This document shows, one piece after another, positions 19,020 through 30,128 of a DNA stretch of 44,188 nt. The first letter of the stretch is position 1. Every line of letters begins with the position of its first letter. The DNA is from Helochares maculicollis (lineage: Eukaryota > Arthropoda > Insecta > Coleoptera > Hydrophilidae): positions 1-44,188 of the forward strand of contig JAWQRO010000292.1 of NCBI GenBank assembly GCA_033557835.1, given 5' to 3'. The notes beneath the pieces were generated by a model, which saw only the letters and a list, made by a program, of their open reading frames with translations, did no database searches and was not told the origin of the DNA. The position numbers and the translations under genes are program-made.

Positions 19020-21204
19020 AAATCGATCCCAGTCAGTTGTTGATAGAGTGACCAACTAGGGTGACCAAGAAAATCAGAAACCCTAGAAAGGCTCAACTTG
19101 GTTGAAATTGAAAACAACACAATCCCACTTTGCATACTAACAATAGCGAAGATATAACTGAACCCCACTCGCCAACCTGCAGTGAGACAGCATGGCAAGA
19201 TTGTCTCAAAACTCCTAATGAAAGCACAAAGTAATAAATGGCCCTCATTCTCTGGAGGTCAATCTAGCCCTGGAAACGGTAGCAACCAGGAAACATTCGG
19301 ATTGACAGAGGGTGCTAAGAATGCCCGGAGTCTAAACCGTTACCAATATTACAATATTTTAACCTACAATTGTAGGAGCCTCTCTAACCAGGCAAGAACT
19401 TCTGTCAGAAACAGACAAAATAAATTGGTCCATCATTGGTCTAAGTGAACTAAGACGAAAAGATGAAAGGCTCATAGAAATGCAATCAGGTCACCTCTTA
19501 TACTGCCAAGGAACAATAACAGGAAGAACAAACGGAGTAGGATTCCTCATCAATAAGAACATTAAACATAAACTGCTTCAAATATCCAACATCTTTGATA
19601 TTGTAGCCTACCTCACGCTACAAATATCTCATAGATATAAAATACACATTGTCCAGGCTTATGCACCAATATCTAGCCACCCAGATGAAGAAATAGAAGA
19701 CTTCTAAGATGAAATAAGACAAGCCCTGAACAAAGAAAACTGCCAGCTTGAATATCTGATTGGGGACTTCAACGCCAAAGTAGGTGCAAAACAGGCCCAG
19801 GAAACCTCAATGGGGAATTACGGCATAAACCAACGAAATGAATGTGGTGAAAAATTGGTTCAGTTCTCAAAATACACCAACCTGAGAATAATGAACACAT
19901 TCTTCCAGAAAAGACCTCACAGGAAATGGACTTGGAAAGGACCTAACGCTAAACAAAGACGAGAAATGAAGAGAAACTTGGACAATAACACCCGAATCAA
20001 CTACGTGGAATTGTGCTAATTAATTAGGAAGAAGATTGCTCAAGATATCAAGATTTACAAAGAAAATCTACTTGAAGAAGCAATCACTAACCAAAAAAGT
20101 TACAAGAAAGCCAAGCAGAAACTAATACTTGGCAACACACACATACTAGCTATGATTGACAGCAACAATACAAGAATCACAAATAGAGCTGACATCTTTG
20201 ATTACGTGGCCAACTTCTACGGAGAACTATACGCAGCCCCTTACAGTACACAACTGAACGATACAACTAAAAGCTGTCCGCCAACAGTTCTACTTTCTGA
20301 ACTACAAATGGCCCTAAAGAGCATGAAAAATGGAAAGGCAGTAGGAAATGACGGAATAACTGCTGAACTATCAAAACTAACAGGCACCAAAACCCTGTAA
20401 TAGCTGGCAATACTATACACCGAATGCTTAAAGGAACAGAAAATCCCTGACCACTGGAACAAAGCTACCATAATCCTAATCCACAAGAAAGGTAGCAAAG
20501 AAGACATCAAAAATTACCGCCTAATAAGTCTCCTACGAATAGTATACAAAACTCACAAAGATAATCAACAACCGGATTCAATCTACACAAAGTTCTGCTC
20601 AACGAAGAGAACAAGCTGGATTCCGAAAGGGCTTCAGCACAATGGATCACATCCAAATAGTCAAAGAAGTGATCAGCAGAACCAAAGAATACACAGTACC
20701 ACTGTCATTAATATTCATTGACTTCGAGAAAGCATTCGACTCGGTAATGACACAAGCAATAACAAATGCCCTGACAGAACAAGGTGTAGACAAAACATAT
20801 ACACAATTACTACATAACATCAACAAAGAGGCTAAAGCGGCTGTTAAAATTCATAAAGAAACTAGAGAATTCTCTGTACGCAAAGGAGTAAGACAGGGAT
20901 ACTCAATATCTCCCAGTCTATTCACAGCCACCCTAGAACATGCGTTCAGAAGCTTTACCCGGACAACTACGGATTGTGTATAAACGGAGAAGTAGGTTTA
21001 AGTTGAACCTCTTTAAGACGAAGGTGATGCGTAAATAATTCACAAATAAAACACACATCACTATAAAGGGTACCACCTCAGAAACATTTGACCAATACAT
21101 ATATCTCGATCAATTAATAAATATATTAGGATCCCTACTTCCAGAAATCAATAGAAGAATTAAATTTGCATGGAGAGCATTTGGACGAAACTCTATAATA
21201 TATA
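19020..21204 (+). mobile_element. RTE-type retrotransposon, copy 1 of an inverted pair
   Basis: A short leader (about 19020-19350) precedes endonuclease and RT coding regions. The copy ends abruptly at about 21204 inside the post-RT region. The matching part of copy 2 (minus strand near 23205) continues past that point into the C-terminal domain. It faces copy 2 (22776-24590) head-on. About 1.2 kb (20000-21200) can be aligned with copy 2 in reverse complement. Confidence 0.8.
19182..21204 (+). pseudogene. RTE-type endonuclease/reverse transcriptase, copy 1
   Basis: Endonuclease motifs are YYNILTYNCRSLSNQ (N-terminal Asn), WSIIGLSELRR (catalytic Glu), NGVGFLINK, IHIVQAYAPISSH and EYLIGDFNAKVGA (catalytic Asp and Asn). 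RT parts are ELQMALKSMKNGKAVGNDGI (pre-RT), IPDHWNKATIILIHKKGS, SLIFIDFEKAFDSV (motif A) and SVRKGVRQGYSISPSLFTA (motif B). Motif C (F/Y-ADD) is absent: coding jumps from about INGEVG to LNLFKTKVMRK. Lesions include a frameshift near 19400, stops at 19705, 20017 and 20398-20403, and a frameshift near 20550. The order EN-RT without an ORF1 fits the RTE clade. Confidence 0.85.
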
Positions 21205-22775
21205 TGGTGCATTTGGTTTTATTTCAAAATGAAGTTTGTCAGTTTCGTGGCTCATCCTTTATATAGGCTACTCGTTGGTTATGTCTGGATATAATAGATG
21301 TTTAATCAACAGTTTAACGAAGAAGTTTCTGGTTGTCTGCCAAATTGGTTTCCATATGGGAAACTACTATAAGCCAATGATCCAATATTGTGAAGGAAAG
21401 TGATGTCCGTCATCGTAAATCTCGAAGAGATATCTGCGTATTTTCCCAGGATTGGACTTTGCACGAAGAATTTCCAGTAAACATCGTCCATGTTCCAGCA
21501 GCCGCGAAGACACTTCTATATTTGAAAGTGATTTTGGATTAGGGCTGTGATGAAGGGTTTTTTCTTGATATTATATCTGAAAGAAAGTGTGGCAAGAATT
21601 TTGATATGGAAGTCTGGGAGTCTTCTCGTTGATTCATGAGTTCAGTGTCTATTGCTGAGAGAATGTTCATTCAATTGTTTGTCAGATCTGGCTGGTAGGT
21701 TTAAAGTTTCCTTGTTAATCAAATTTATACCGTTGTAAATGTCTCTAATGTCTTTCAATTCTCTGCCAATATCGTGAACAGTTTACACTTTCAGCGAGAA
21801 CGTTGTTTATTATGGGGATTTGCACCAAGTCTTTGATAGTCTGAGAGAAATTGTTGATAGTTAGGTCGATATTTACCCAGACCGAAAGGGCCTGTTTTAT
21901 TAATGTGGACGAGTGGACACATTCGATGTTTTGATGAATGATGAGGTTTTGCAAAGGAAGTTGTCTTTGTCCGTACTGTTTGTGAACAAAATCAGTTATC
22001 AGCATTTTGTTCACTTTGTTCCGTGTTCGTTATGTATTACATAAGAAACGTCAGTCTGAATATTTTAACTTTTGTTTTGAAGTGAACAAGTCCATAACCT
22101 CCTAAGTTAGTAGGTATATAAGGTGCTTTAAAATAAACCAGTGTTTATTCTGCCAAACAAAAGTGTGACTACAATTTTTCTTGTAAATTTGCTGTTTGAT
22201 TTGTGGAAACGGGCAAGACTTGAATAATGTGCCAAATACAAAGAGAGATGAATGCATTAATTATTATTTTCTTGTATTTTTAGGACATTGTCGGTATCAA
22301 AAGTTATTTTTGAAAGTTCGAGTCACTCTGTTTCAAACCCCTTACTGATCAAGCGATTTCTCTGCAAGAGGTTCGCGGATTTTATTTGCATACGATATTA
22401 CGTGTTTGGTTAGATGTAAAGAATTATAGATGCTCCTCGATGAAATGCAGAAGCTTTAATCCGGGTGTACAACAGTAGGAAGAACGGTACCGATCCTATT
22501 TGACATAACTTCGAGTGAGTTTTGGCTTTTATAGATAAGTGTGATGACATTTGTTAGATTTAGGAAATAACCAGAGCAGAAGAATGCTTTGGCCATGTCA
22601 CTGAAATGTTTGAATTCCTGCCATTTCAACATGAGCTCGACGGTAAGGCTATCAATGCCCAGACTTTTGTTAGAAAGAGACTTCAGAATTGGTGCATGTT
22701 TTTCTTCGGAAAACGTGTCTTTCAGGAAATCCTGGTTATTCTGTGATAAGACGCTACTTATATTATTAAGGTAGA
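21205..22775 (-). mobile_element. Decayed non-LTR RT fragment, probably L1/Tx1-like
   Basis: On the minus strand, 22775-22440 is open and reads like a pre-RT region: LSNKSLGIDSLTVELMLKW (compare K-S-P-G-x-D-G-L-T), then MAKAFFCSGYFLNLTNVITL and IYKSQNS. Near 22126-22081 PTNLGGYGLVHFK matches the GG-x-GL block that follows RT in L1/Tx1-type elements. 22014-21745 and 21700-21306 are further open pieces after a frameshift near 21775. Only about 300 bases separate the pre-RT and GGYGL blocks, so the catalytic palm is largely deleted. Clade assignment is by motif memory only. Confidence 0.5.
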
Positions 22776-24590
22776 CTCATCTATTTATTGCGGTCTCCGG
22801 CTATCCTGAACCAGGTTGTTTCTGCAAGTCTTCTGATGTCTCGGTCTCATTTGTCTTTGGGGCGTTTTCTGGGTCTCTTAATACCCCTGGGATACCATTC
22901 TATTATTCTTGTTGTCCATCTATTGTCTGTCCTTCTTGCTATGTGTCCCGCCCATTGCCATTTCAGTGATTTGACTCTTTGTATTATGTCTGTTACTTTG
23001 GTCTTATCTCTACTCCATGTGTTTCTTTTCCGATCTCTCTTTGTAATGACTAATATCGATCTTTCCATTGATCTGTGGGTAGTGGCTAACTTATTTGTAA
23101 CGGTAGCATTAAGAGTCCAGGTTTCGCAACCGTAAGTTAGGACTGGAAGGGTACATTGGTCGAATGTTCTGCTATTTAAGTGCAGGGGCATTTTGGATTT
23201 GAATATTATAGAGTTTCGTCCAAATGCTCTCCATGTAAGTTTAATTCTTCCATTAATTTCTGGCAGTAGGGATCCTGATATATTTATTAGTTGACCGAGA
23301 TATACGTATTCAACTGTTTCTAAGGTGGAACCCTCTATAGTGTGTGTGTTTTATTTGTGAATTCGTTGAACATCATCTTCGTCTTAGAAAGGTTCATCTT
23401 TAGACCTACTTTCCGACTGACCAAAGCTAGTTCTTTTAGGCTATTTGGAGATTGGCGGGGTTATTTACTATCAGGACTATGTCGTCGGCGAAGCGAAGGT
23501 TGTTGAGGCGTTCCCCGTTTATAAACAATCCATAGTTGTCCCAGCTTAACCTTCTGAACGCATGTTCTAGGGTGGCTGTGAATAAACTACGGGATATTGA
23601 GTCTCCCTATCTTATTTCTTTGCTTACAGAAAATTCTGTAGTTTCTTTATGGAGTTTAACAGCAGCTTTAGCCTCTTTGTTGATGATATTCAGTAATTTT
23701 ATATATGTTTTGTCTACATCTTGTTCTGCCAGGGTATTTGTTATTGCTTGTGGTATTACTGAGTCGAATTCTTTCTCGAAGTCAATGAATGCTAATGAAT
23801 GGTAATGTGTATTCTTTGGTTCTGCTGATCACTTCTTTGATTATTTGGATGTGATCCATTGTGCTGAAGCCCTTTCGGAATCCAGCTTGTTCTCTTCGTT
23901 GAGCAGAACTTTGTGTAGATTGAATCCGGTTGTTGATTATCTTTGCGAGTTTTGTATGCTATTGATAGGAGACTTATGAGGCGGTAATTTTTGATGTCTT
24001 CTTTGCTACCTTTCTTGTGGATTAGGATTATGGTAGCTTTGTTCCAGTGGTCAGATTTTCTGTTCCTTTAAGCATTCGGTGTATAGTATTGCCAGCTATT
24101 ACAGGGTTTTGGTGCCTGTTAGTTTTGGTAGTTCAGCAGTTATTCCGTCATTTCCTACTGCCTTTCAATTTTTCATGCTCTTTAGAGCCATTTGTAGTTC
24201 AGAAAGTAGGACTGTTGGCGGACAAATGTTAATTGTATCGTTCAGTTGTGTATTTTAAGGAGCTGCGTATACTTTCTCGTACAAGTTGGCCACATAGTCA
24301 AAGATGTCAGCTCTATTTATGAATCGTGTATTGTTGCTGTCAATCATAGCTAGTATGTGTGTGTTGCCAAGTATTAGTTTCTGCTTGGTTTTCTTGTAAC
24401 TTTTTCGGTTTGTGAACTAGACTCAGCTATCTTCTTCCTGATTGATTTGCACAATTCCACGTAATTGATTCGGTTGTTATTATCCGAGTTTCTCTTCATT
24501 TCTCGACAATTTTGGTATTGTCCTACAATTTCTTGACTTCCTTGTTCTTCATTATACCTCCTATTCTTATTGCAGAATTTTTAATTTGCT
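22776..24590 (-). mobile_element. RTE-type retrotransposon, copy 2 of an inverted pair
   Basis: The same family as copy 1, with the 3' end complete to about 22776 and the 5' side truncated near 24590 next to a TA microsatellite. It contains the linker, RT and C-terminal regions. It aligns with copy 1 over about 20000-21200 with scattered differences. Confidence 0.8.
22780..24570 (-). pseudogene. RTE-type reverse transcriptase, copy 2
   Basis: From the high coordinate: RINYVELCKSIRKKIAE, LLSELQMALKSMKN, a pre-RT block with VGNDGITAELPKLTGTKTL ending in two stops at about 24101-24096, motif A (FIDFEKEFDSV) and motif C (LRFADDIVLIVNN near 23490). The C-terminal domain follows: LPVLTYGCETWTLNATV, MERSILVITKRDRKRNTWSR and LKWQWAGHIARRTDNRWTT. 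RT motif C is present here although deleted in copy 1. Stops and frameshifts are numerous, and several are shared with copy 1. Confidence 0.85.
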
Positions 24591-24596
24591 CCATTT

Positions 24597-24616
24597 TATA
24601 TATATATATATATATA
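24597..24616. repeat. (TA)n microsatellite
   Basis: A perfect TA run immediately beyond the 5' truncation of RTE copy 2, possibly marking its insertion point in TA-rich DNA. Confidence 0.9.
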
Positions 24617-24619
24617 CTT

Positions 24620-25499
24620 GAAGAGAATTTTATGGCTTTGCTGATCTAGGGCAGCTAGTAGCTCTAAAACTAAATTCCTTTTCGTTTTAAAAAAATCTTT
24701 AACAATTTGGACGATTCTGTTGTGAATTGTATACTGTAAAAGCTCATACGAATAATTTTCCTTATTTTGTTTTGTAACTTTGATACAAGCAGATACTGTT
24801 AGCCAGGTAGCTCAAGCTATTATTGGGAAATTATTTAATTACTGTTTAATAAGTTTTAAATTTAATGACTTTCTTTGTTGAGTGTCACAAGACTGAATCC
24901 GAAATTGAGATATCCAAAAAATAGCTCGCCTTAGAACACATACGCAAAGGTTTTGCAAACAAAAGCAAATAGCTCCAAGCTATACTTTCCATTTTCGTTG
25001 CTTTGTATGCTTATGCTATATTGTCAAGGCTTACTTTCTCTGCTTATACAAATGGTCTTCAAAGTAATTTGATAAGTTTTGCTCATTAGAAAATTGTAAG
25101 TTGAATCCAAGTTTCTGAAAAGATTACACTATCAATTTTTTTATCCCAGCGATATTGATTCGAGATTATTTTTAACAAAACTAAGATTTTTTTATTTGCA
25201 GGAACTCAGTAATTGCTGAGAGTAACTGTACACTGTATGATTTACAGCTTAGAGTCACAGTTTAGATGTTTTTTTGTGTGATGCATTATCTGTTTAAATT
25301 TTTGTCTACTTAATTTTCGGCAAATTTTAAAAGTACATGTTATGAGATCGTTTGTTATCTACAAAAATCTAGTTTTATTTGAATCTAATGAATTACAATG
25401 AATTAAGTTTTCTGATAAATACTTTCTGGTACGTCTTTGAAGGTAAAGCCTATCAAAAATCTTTACAGATTCCTCGACCGTTTACTGAAAGGCTGTTAA
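24620..25499. other. No gene recognised
   Basis: AT-rich DNA with stops in all frames and no visible repeat structure. Confidence 0.6.
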
Positions 25500-26010
25500 A
25501 TTTCTGTTCGCTCTGTTTTTATTTGCTTAACACAAACTGTGGCAACAACTTTTAATCTAATAATCTGTAAATGTTTGACAATTATCGATTTAAAAATATA
25601 ATTAAATTGTTTCTACAGTAAAAAAGACAAAATTTGCTTTCACTGTTCATGAGCTCTGCAATTTTCTTAATTCATTTGTTTCCATAAAATTTTATCAAAA
25701 GAAAGTACAGAAATGTTCGATATGGATAAAAAATTGAATAGTATTACTAATAGATTGAAAAGTATTTTTCTTAATATTGCAATTAATGTACAGATACAAC
25801 GTAAATACTTTCTCATCGAAGTTCACCTCTTTCTACGGTCTGTTTGTGACAACTAAATATCTGCATGTCTACGAACATCTTGGAAATAAAGTGGAAAGTA
25901 TATCGCATTTCCGCATAGTGTCTAGTTTTCTTCGTTTGCTTTCTTCCAATCACAAGCTGGTTCTTCAGATGGTAGATTCTGGAGGTACTTGTTATTTTAA
26001 TCTATAAAAA
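25500..26010 (-). mobile_element. P-element-like transposon, copy E (old fragment)
   Basis: The plus-strand text AACTGTGGCAACAACTTTTA then ATCTGTAAATGTTTGACAAT parallels copy D at 31420-31475. Further right, CCTCTTTCTACGG..., CTGCATGTCTACGAACATCT and GCATTTCCGCATAGTGTCTA parallel D at 31890-31990. The order is preserved but divergence is much higher than between A, C and D. No frame stays open, so this is an ancient copy of the family. Confidence 0.55.
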
Positions 26011-26331
26011 AGATTATTTTACAATTCATCTATAACTGTTTCTATAGTAATTAATCAATACTAATTATACTTATGTATTTTCATAAATGTCGTTGCATTT
26101 ATTCTTTAAGAAATTGAGGAAGGTCTTTGGTGTTCAAGGCTTACAAAATAGAAGTGTTCCATAATTCTTCAGGATGAAAACAATCAAATCAGATATATTT
26201 CTCTTCATACATACAATGTATGAAAAAAATCCTTTAAATCTTATTAACTATTTTGACTTTTCAATATCTTAAACTATAGCTGTATTTACTTTATTTATTC
26301 TATGTGATTTGTTAAGGAGATATTTCTTTCA

Positions 26332-26430
26332 GAGCATACGTCAACATTTCCTTCCGGATGCAAAGGCGGCATAGCGAAGATACTAAATATTGATACAGCA
26401 GAAGGTGCCAATGATTTGCGAGTTCGATGA
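26332..26430 (+). other. Candidate exon or coding scrap
   Basis: A good-looking splice acceptor (ATATTTCTTTCAG ending near 26332) precedes a frame open for about 32 codons. It includes STFPSGCKGGIAKILNIDTA and then EGANDLRVR before a TGA. Composition is less AT-biased than the flanks. I recognise no domain. It could be a terminal exon of a host gene or a fragment of an unidentified element. Confidence 0.2.
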
Positions 26431-26794
26431 CAGATTGTATCTTCACGTCGAAAATTTAATCCACAAAACAAATGTACTTTATCAAGAAAAAGACATTAAA
26501 CTTTCCTATCGACTTTTGGGGCTTCTTGGTCTAGTATTTGTGCATTGCTAGAAATCATAAATTGTAAATTTAAAAATAAATCATAAACAAACAATGATTA
26601 CTACAAATAAAAGACCTTCTTTTTACGTAATTCTTTTTTAAGTGTTAGCTTTCTCAAACAATCTTCCCAAACAAACTTAACTTATATTCCATATAATTAA
26701 TTATCTAAAATTAAACTTTAAGTAGGCCATAATTATTGTTAACTAGATATTTTCGAATCACACTGTCAGTCGCTATTATAAAACTTACAATATT

Positions 26795-27240
26795 GAAGAA
26801 CTACTAGAAGTTCTAACAACAAGCAGAGCAGTTGGATATGACGAAATAACAGCTGAACTAATCAAGTTAATAAACAATTAAATTTTAACTTTCTTAGCAA
26901 AGATGTAAACTATATCCATTTGTGAAGGAATGCTCTCAAAATACTGAAACAAGGCTATTACATTATAATAGTGATGCACAAGAAGGGCAGTATCTAATGC
27001 ATCACTAATTACCGATCAATAAATTTGCTGCCAGTGATATATAAAGTGATTACAAATTGCGAATCCAAAAGTAGTTAAAACACGCTTGAGATTCTATGCA
27101 GCCGAAAGAACAGGCCGGTTTTCGCATTGGACTTAGCGCTATGGGTCACATCCAAACTGTCAGAGAAGTAGTTAGCAGAACCATAGAATATAGTCTGCTA
27201 ATGTCAAAGGCTTTCAATTACTTCAAAAAAAAAAAAAACG
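26795..27240 (+). pseudogene. RTE-type RT fragment, copy 3 (highly decayed)
   Basis: LLEVLTTSRAVGYDEITAEL followed by IKLINN-stop matches the pre-RT block of copies 1 and 2 (AVGNDGITAELSKL). Further on come PERTGRF/AEQAGFR-type codons, then GLSAMGHIQTVREVVSRTIE (compare GFSTMDHIQIVKEVISRTKE), after which it breaks into an A-rich tract at 27228-27240. It is an older relative of the inverted pair. Confidence 0.65.
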
Positions 27241-27579
27241 TTTGACGTAGTCTTTCCTGTAACAATAACGGAAGCAGAAATAATGCAAAACAGTAACGTC
27301 CTAAACCAGATGGGACCGGCACCAAGGAAAAGTTCGTGGAAACAACTTGGCTTAAAATAACTTATAAGCGCGGCACTAGAAAAACCTATCAGAGATATAC
27401 TAAACTACAAAACAATTTTGCCACCCTGATTCGGACGTTTACGTTAAATACCAATAAATTCCGTCTGGAAATAATAATAAGAGGACATTTATGCTTCACC
27501 ACACAAAATTTCAAAAATTAAAGTGTACACCGAGTAATATGGATCAACATAGCTAGCTAGCATATGATAATTTTACATT
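27241..27579. other. No gene recognised
   Basis: One 61-codon frame (27336-27521) has Thr/Lys/Arg-rich content and no recognisable domain. It is probably noise. Confidence 0.5.
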
Positions 27580-28573
27580 TATATACTATATGAAGTATAG
27601 TGGTATAGGGAAGATATTGAGATCATGAAAAATTCTTCCTCGTGATTTTGACGGATCTCCACATTTTTATGTGCACCTAAATTCATTTCGACCTTTTTTG
27701 GCATGATGTCTGTGTGTGTATCGTCTTTATGATAGCAGTCAGACCATGTGAGGTAAAGCGATGAAAATTAATATACGGCTATTATTGCAAAAACTATATC
27801 AACTTTTAGGGCATGTAGGACTACCAGAAGTACCTGTTTACCAACACAGTTTCGAAAAATTTTCAAGTAAGCTAGGCGTTTAAATAGAGCTATCGATTTG
27901 AACTTTATTACATGCCTGAAAAGCACTAAAAAGACTTATATAGGAAGTTTCAAGACGAAAGCGAAACAGAAAACAGATTTTTTATTAAAAACTTTTGCTA
28001 TAAAAATTGAATTTTTTAGCAATATTTTCGGCTAAGAAGCTGCAAAATAAATAATTCTCGAGAATAATGCACTTATGCATAGTGTTATTTCGATTATCAA
28101 GCCAAAAATGTGCAAAAATGGTCAAAATTAAAAGAGCTACCATCATTCACTATATCACAGAAACTTAGGTCAAATGGAAGTGACTCTTAATGGCTCAGTG
28201 GTCAAGACACCCACTTCTTAACGCCTAAGTCAAGTTACAATTGATATTAAAACTTATTTTTTATTCTGGTGGGAATAAAAAAATAATAATGTAAAGATCA
28301 TTTACAACATATGAAAAATTAAGCCTTATAAAATTATATTACCAGCCAACAAAATATTAGAGTTGAAAAATAGATTTAGCTAAGAAAATTGCAGGTTTAT
28401 ACGCATCTAATCGCACAAGTTTTAAGGAATTTTTTGGCTGAGATTCTGTAGAATCACTAAAAACTGTGATGAATACATTTATATATAGTTTCAGGTCAGT
28501 TATCAAGATAAAACACACAAAATATTTTCATGACCCCAATACCTTCCCTTTACTATACTTCGTATAGCAATAT
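27580..28573 (+). mobile_element. Complete ~1-kb non-autonomous TIR element
   Basis: The left end (27586 on) reads CTATATGAAGTATAG, then GGGAAGATATTGAGATCATG. The right end, reversed from 28573, reads CTATACGAAGTATAG, then GGGAAGGTATTGGGGTCATG. These are inverted repeats of about 45 bp with few mismatches. Each terminus is itself a near-palindrome. The interior is noncoding in all frames and contains a tRNA-like cassette at about 28190-28245. Fragments of the same family are at 1195-1556, 9452-9545 and 33170-33360. Without its own transposase it must depend on an unseen autonomous relative. The superfamily cannot be assigned from the ends alone. Confidence 0.75.
28190..28245 (+). other. tRNA-like (pol III box A/B-like) cassette inside the TIR element
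   Basis: TGGCTCAGTGGTCAAGACAC closely resembles a tRNA A-box region (TRGCnnAGTGG). About 25 bases later AAGTCAAGTTACAAT sits where a B box (GGTTCAANTCC) would be, but fits poorly. No complete cloverleaf can be folded by eye, so I do not call a functional tRNA. It may derive from a tRNA-type SINE. The copy at 1195-1556 lacks it. Confidence 0.35.
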
Positions 28574-28577
28574 GGGA

Positions 28578-28937
28578 ATGCAAAAAAGTATTTTGTGTTA
28601 TTTTAAAACTATTTTTATAACTACTACATAATACTGAATTGTCAATGCTCTGTTTTGGTCAAATATGAAAAAACGAAGAGACAACGCAAGGACAACAGCT
28701 TCTATAATTCTGCAAATAGAAAATTATAACAAAGATGTTTCTTCGTGTAATTGATATTTATATAAAAATGTGGTTTAAGATGTCTTTCAAATATATCCAA
28801 TAATAGCTATAGTTACTTTCTTACATTCTTTTCCACAATCAAGGCACCTCCAAGCAGAATATGTGTTAATTCGTTCTTCCACGTTTCATTTTATATGCAT
28901 ACAGGTATCAATAGAGAAGCTAAATGTTGTTGTTGCA
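28578..28937. other. No gene recognised
   Basis: AT-rich DNA with no repeats or open frames of note. Confidence 0.6.
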
Positions 28938-28938
28938 G

Positions 28939-28990
28939 AAAGTATTTTGCCAGTTTAATGGATGATGATACAAGTAATTCGCAACAAGTA
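28939..28990 (+). other. Candidate mini-exon
   Basis: GTTGTTGTTGCAG ends at 28938 and is followed by codons KYFASLMDDDTSNSQQ with a GTATGC directly after. This gives acceptor, open frame and donor within about 50 bases. The evidence is purely positional and could be chance in AT-rich DNA. Confidence 0.15.
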
Positions 28991-29605
28991 TGCCTTATCT
29001 GGTTCTAGTAGAGAGCCGACTAGATACTCTTTTATTCTGGACATCTACAAAAAGTATGTAATGTATAAATTATGCAAAACATTAATATACAGCCAAAAAC
29101 TAATTTTAAATAAAATGTCGTTTTTTGCAAATAAAAGATACTTGTTCTATCTTATTCATTTTTAAGAATTATATGGACATTATTTAGAAATATTCAATAT
29201 AAACTAAGCTTATACGACACTGCAAAATTGTATATGCCACACATTTGCCATGCATACTAACCGCAAAATAATGTTGATTTCTGTAAGCAGTGGAACATAT
29301 GAAATATCTAATGCAAAATACCAAAATTGCAAAGTGCAGAATGATTGGTCTGGATTGGTCAGTTGGTATTAGCTATACAAATTTATCGGTAAAAACACGG
29401 TATTTAAATACATAATACCAACACCAACCATGTAATCTTCCTTTTTAAATTAAAATACTCTAACCGATTAACTGGTTGAGACGACTTCAAACAACTTCAA
29501 ACCATGAACAGAGGAAAGCGTAATTACCAGGTTTGGTTAACTATATTGGGCAGAGTGGAAACCACCGAACATTTTTTTAAATTCAGTGCTTACACCATAC
29601 ATGTA
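28991..29605. other. No gene recognised
   Basis: A 67-codon frame at 28962-29165 has no domain. Near 29530-29570 a stretch GGTTTGGTTAACTATATTGG weakly resembles the zinc-finger pseudogene sequence just upstream of P-like copy C (11200-11230). The match is too short to rely on. Confidence 0.45.
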
Positions 29606-30128
29606 ACCATCGAACAACTATACTAGAACTGTAAACTACGTGGAAAAAGTAGGAAACAGCGTCTGGCAGATGAACGGATTAAAATGGCGCGTGATTCAAA
29701 TGAGAGAAAGTTATTATCTTCTATCTCATACTTTACGATCTTAAGCAGAAGCAGGAACTAAAAACAAATTCTAGCGATATCGGATTTATTGCAAAAATAT
29801 GCAAAATTATAATGGCAACTAAATATAGGTAATATAAAAATAATAAATATACATATAACTTTTAAAATATCATTGTCTTATGAATTTGTATTACAAAATG
29901 TAAATTATACAATTATATTGACATTTTGAACTATAAAAATAAGAAATATCAGTATGTGTATTAATGTAAATAAAGAATATAATAATAATGAACTATTATA
30001 ACATAATCTTATACGTAAAAATTGGAAAACATAAGTTACATTATATATACATATATACATTATTTAAATAAATGATTTTTCTTTTTGCGACACTCGTTGC
30101 GGCATTCTTTTACAAATTTATGCACAAA

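Noticed and set aside
28190..28245. A functional tRNA gene
   Set aside because: Only the A-box half is convincing. The B box is poor and no acceptor stem or cloverleaf could be folded by eye.
28548..28573. CTATACTTCGTATAGCAATAT resembles a loxP half-site
   Set aside because: Only one short arm-like palindrome matches, and it recurs as the terminal repeat of a whole element family (27586, 28573, 33172). No recombinase gene or second spaced arm is present, so the similarity is chance.
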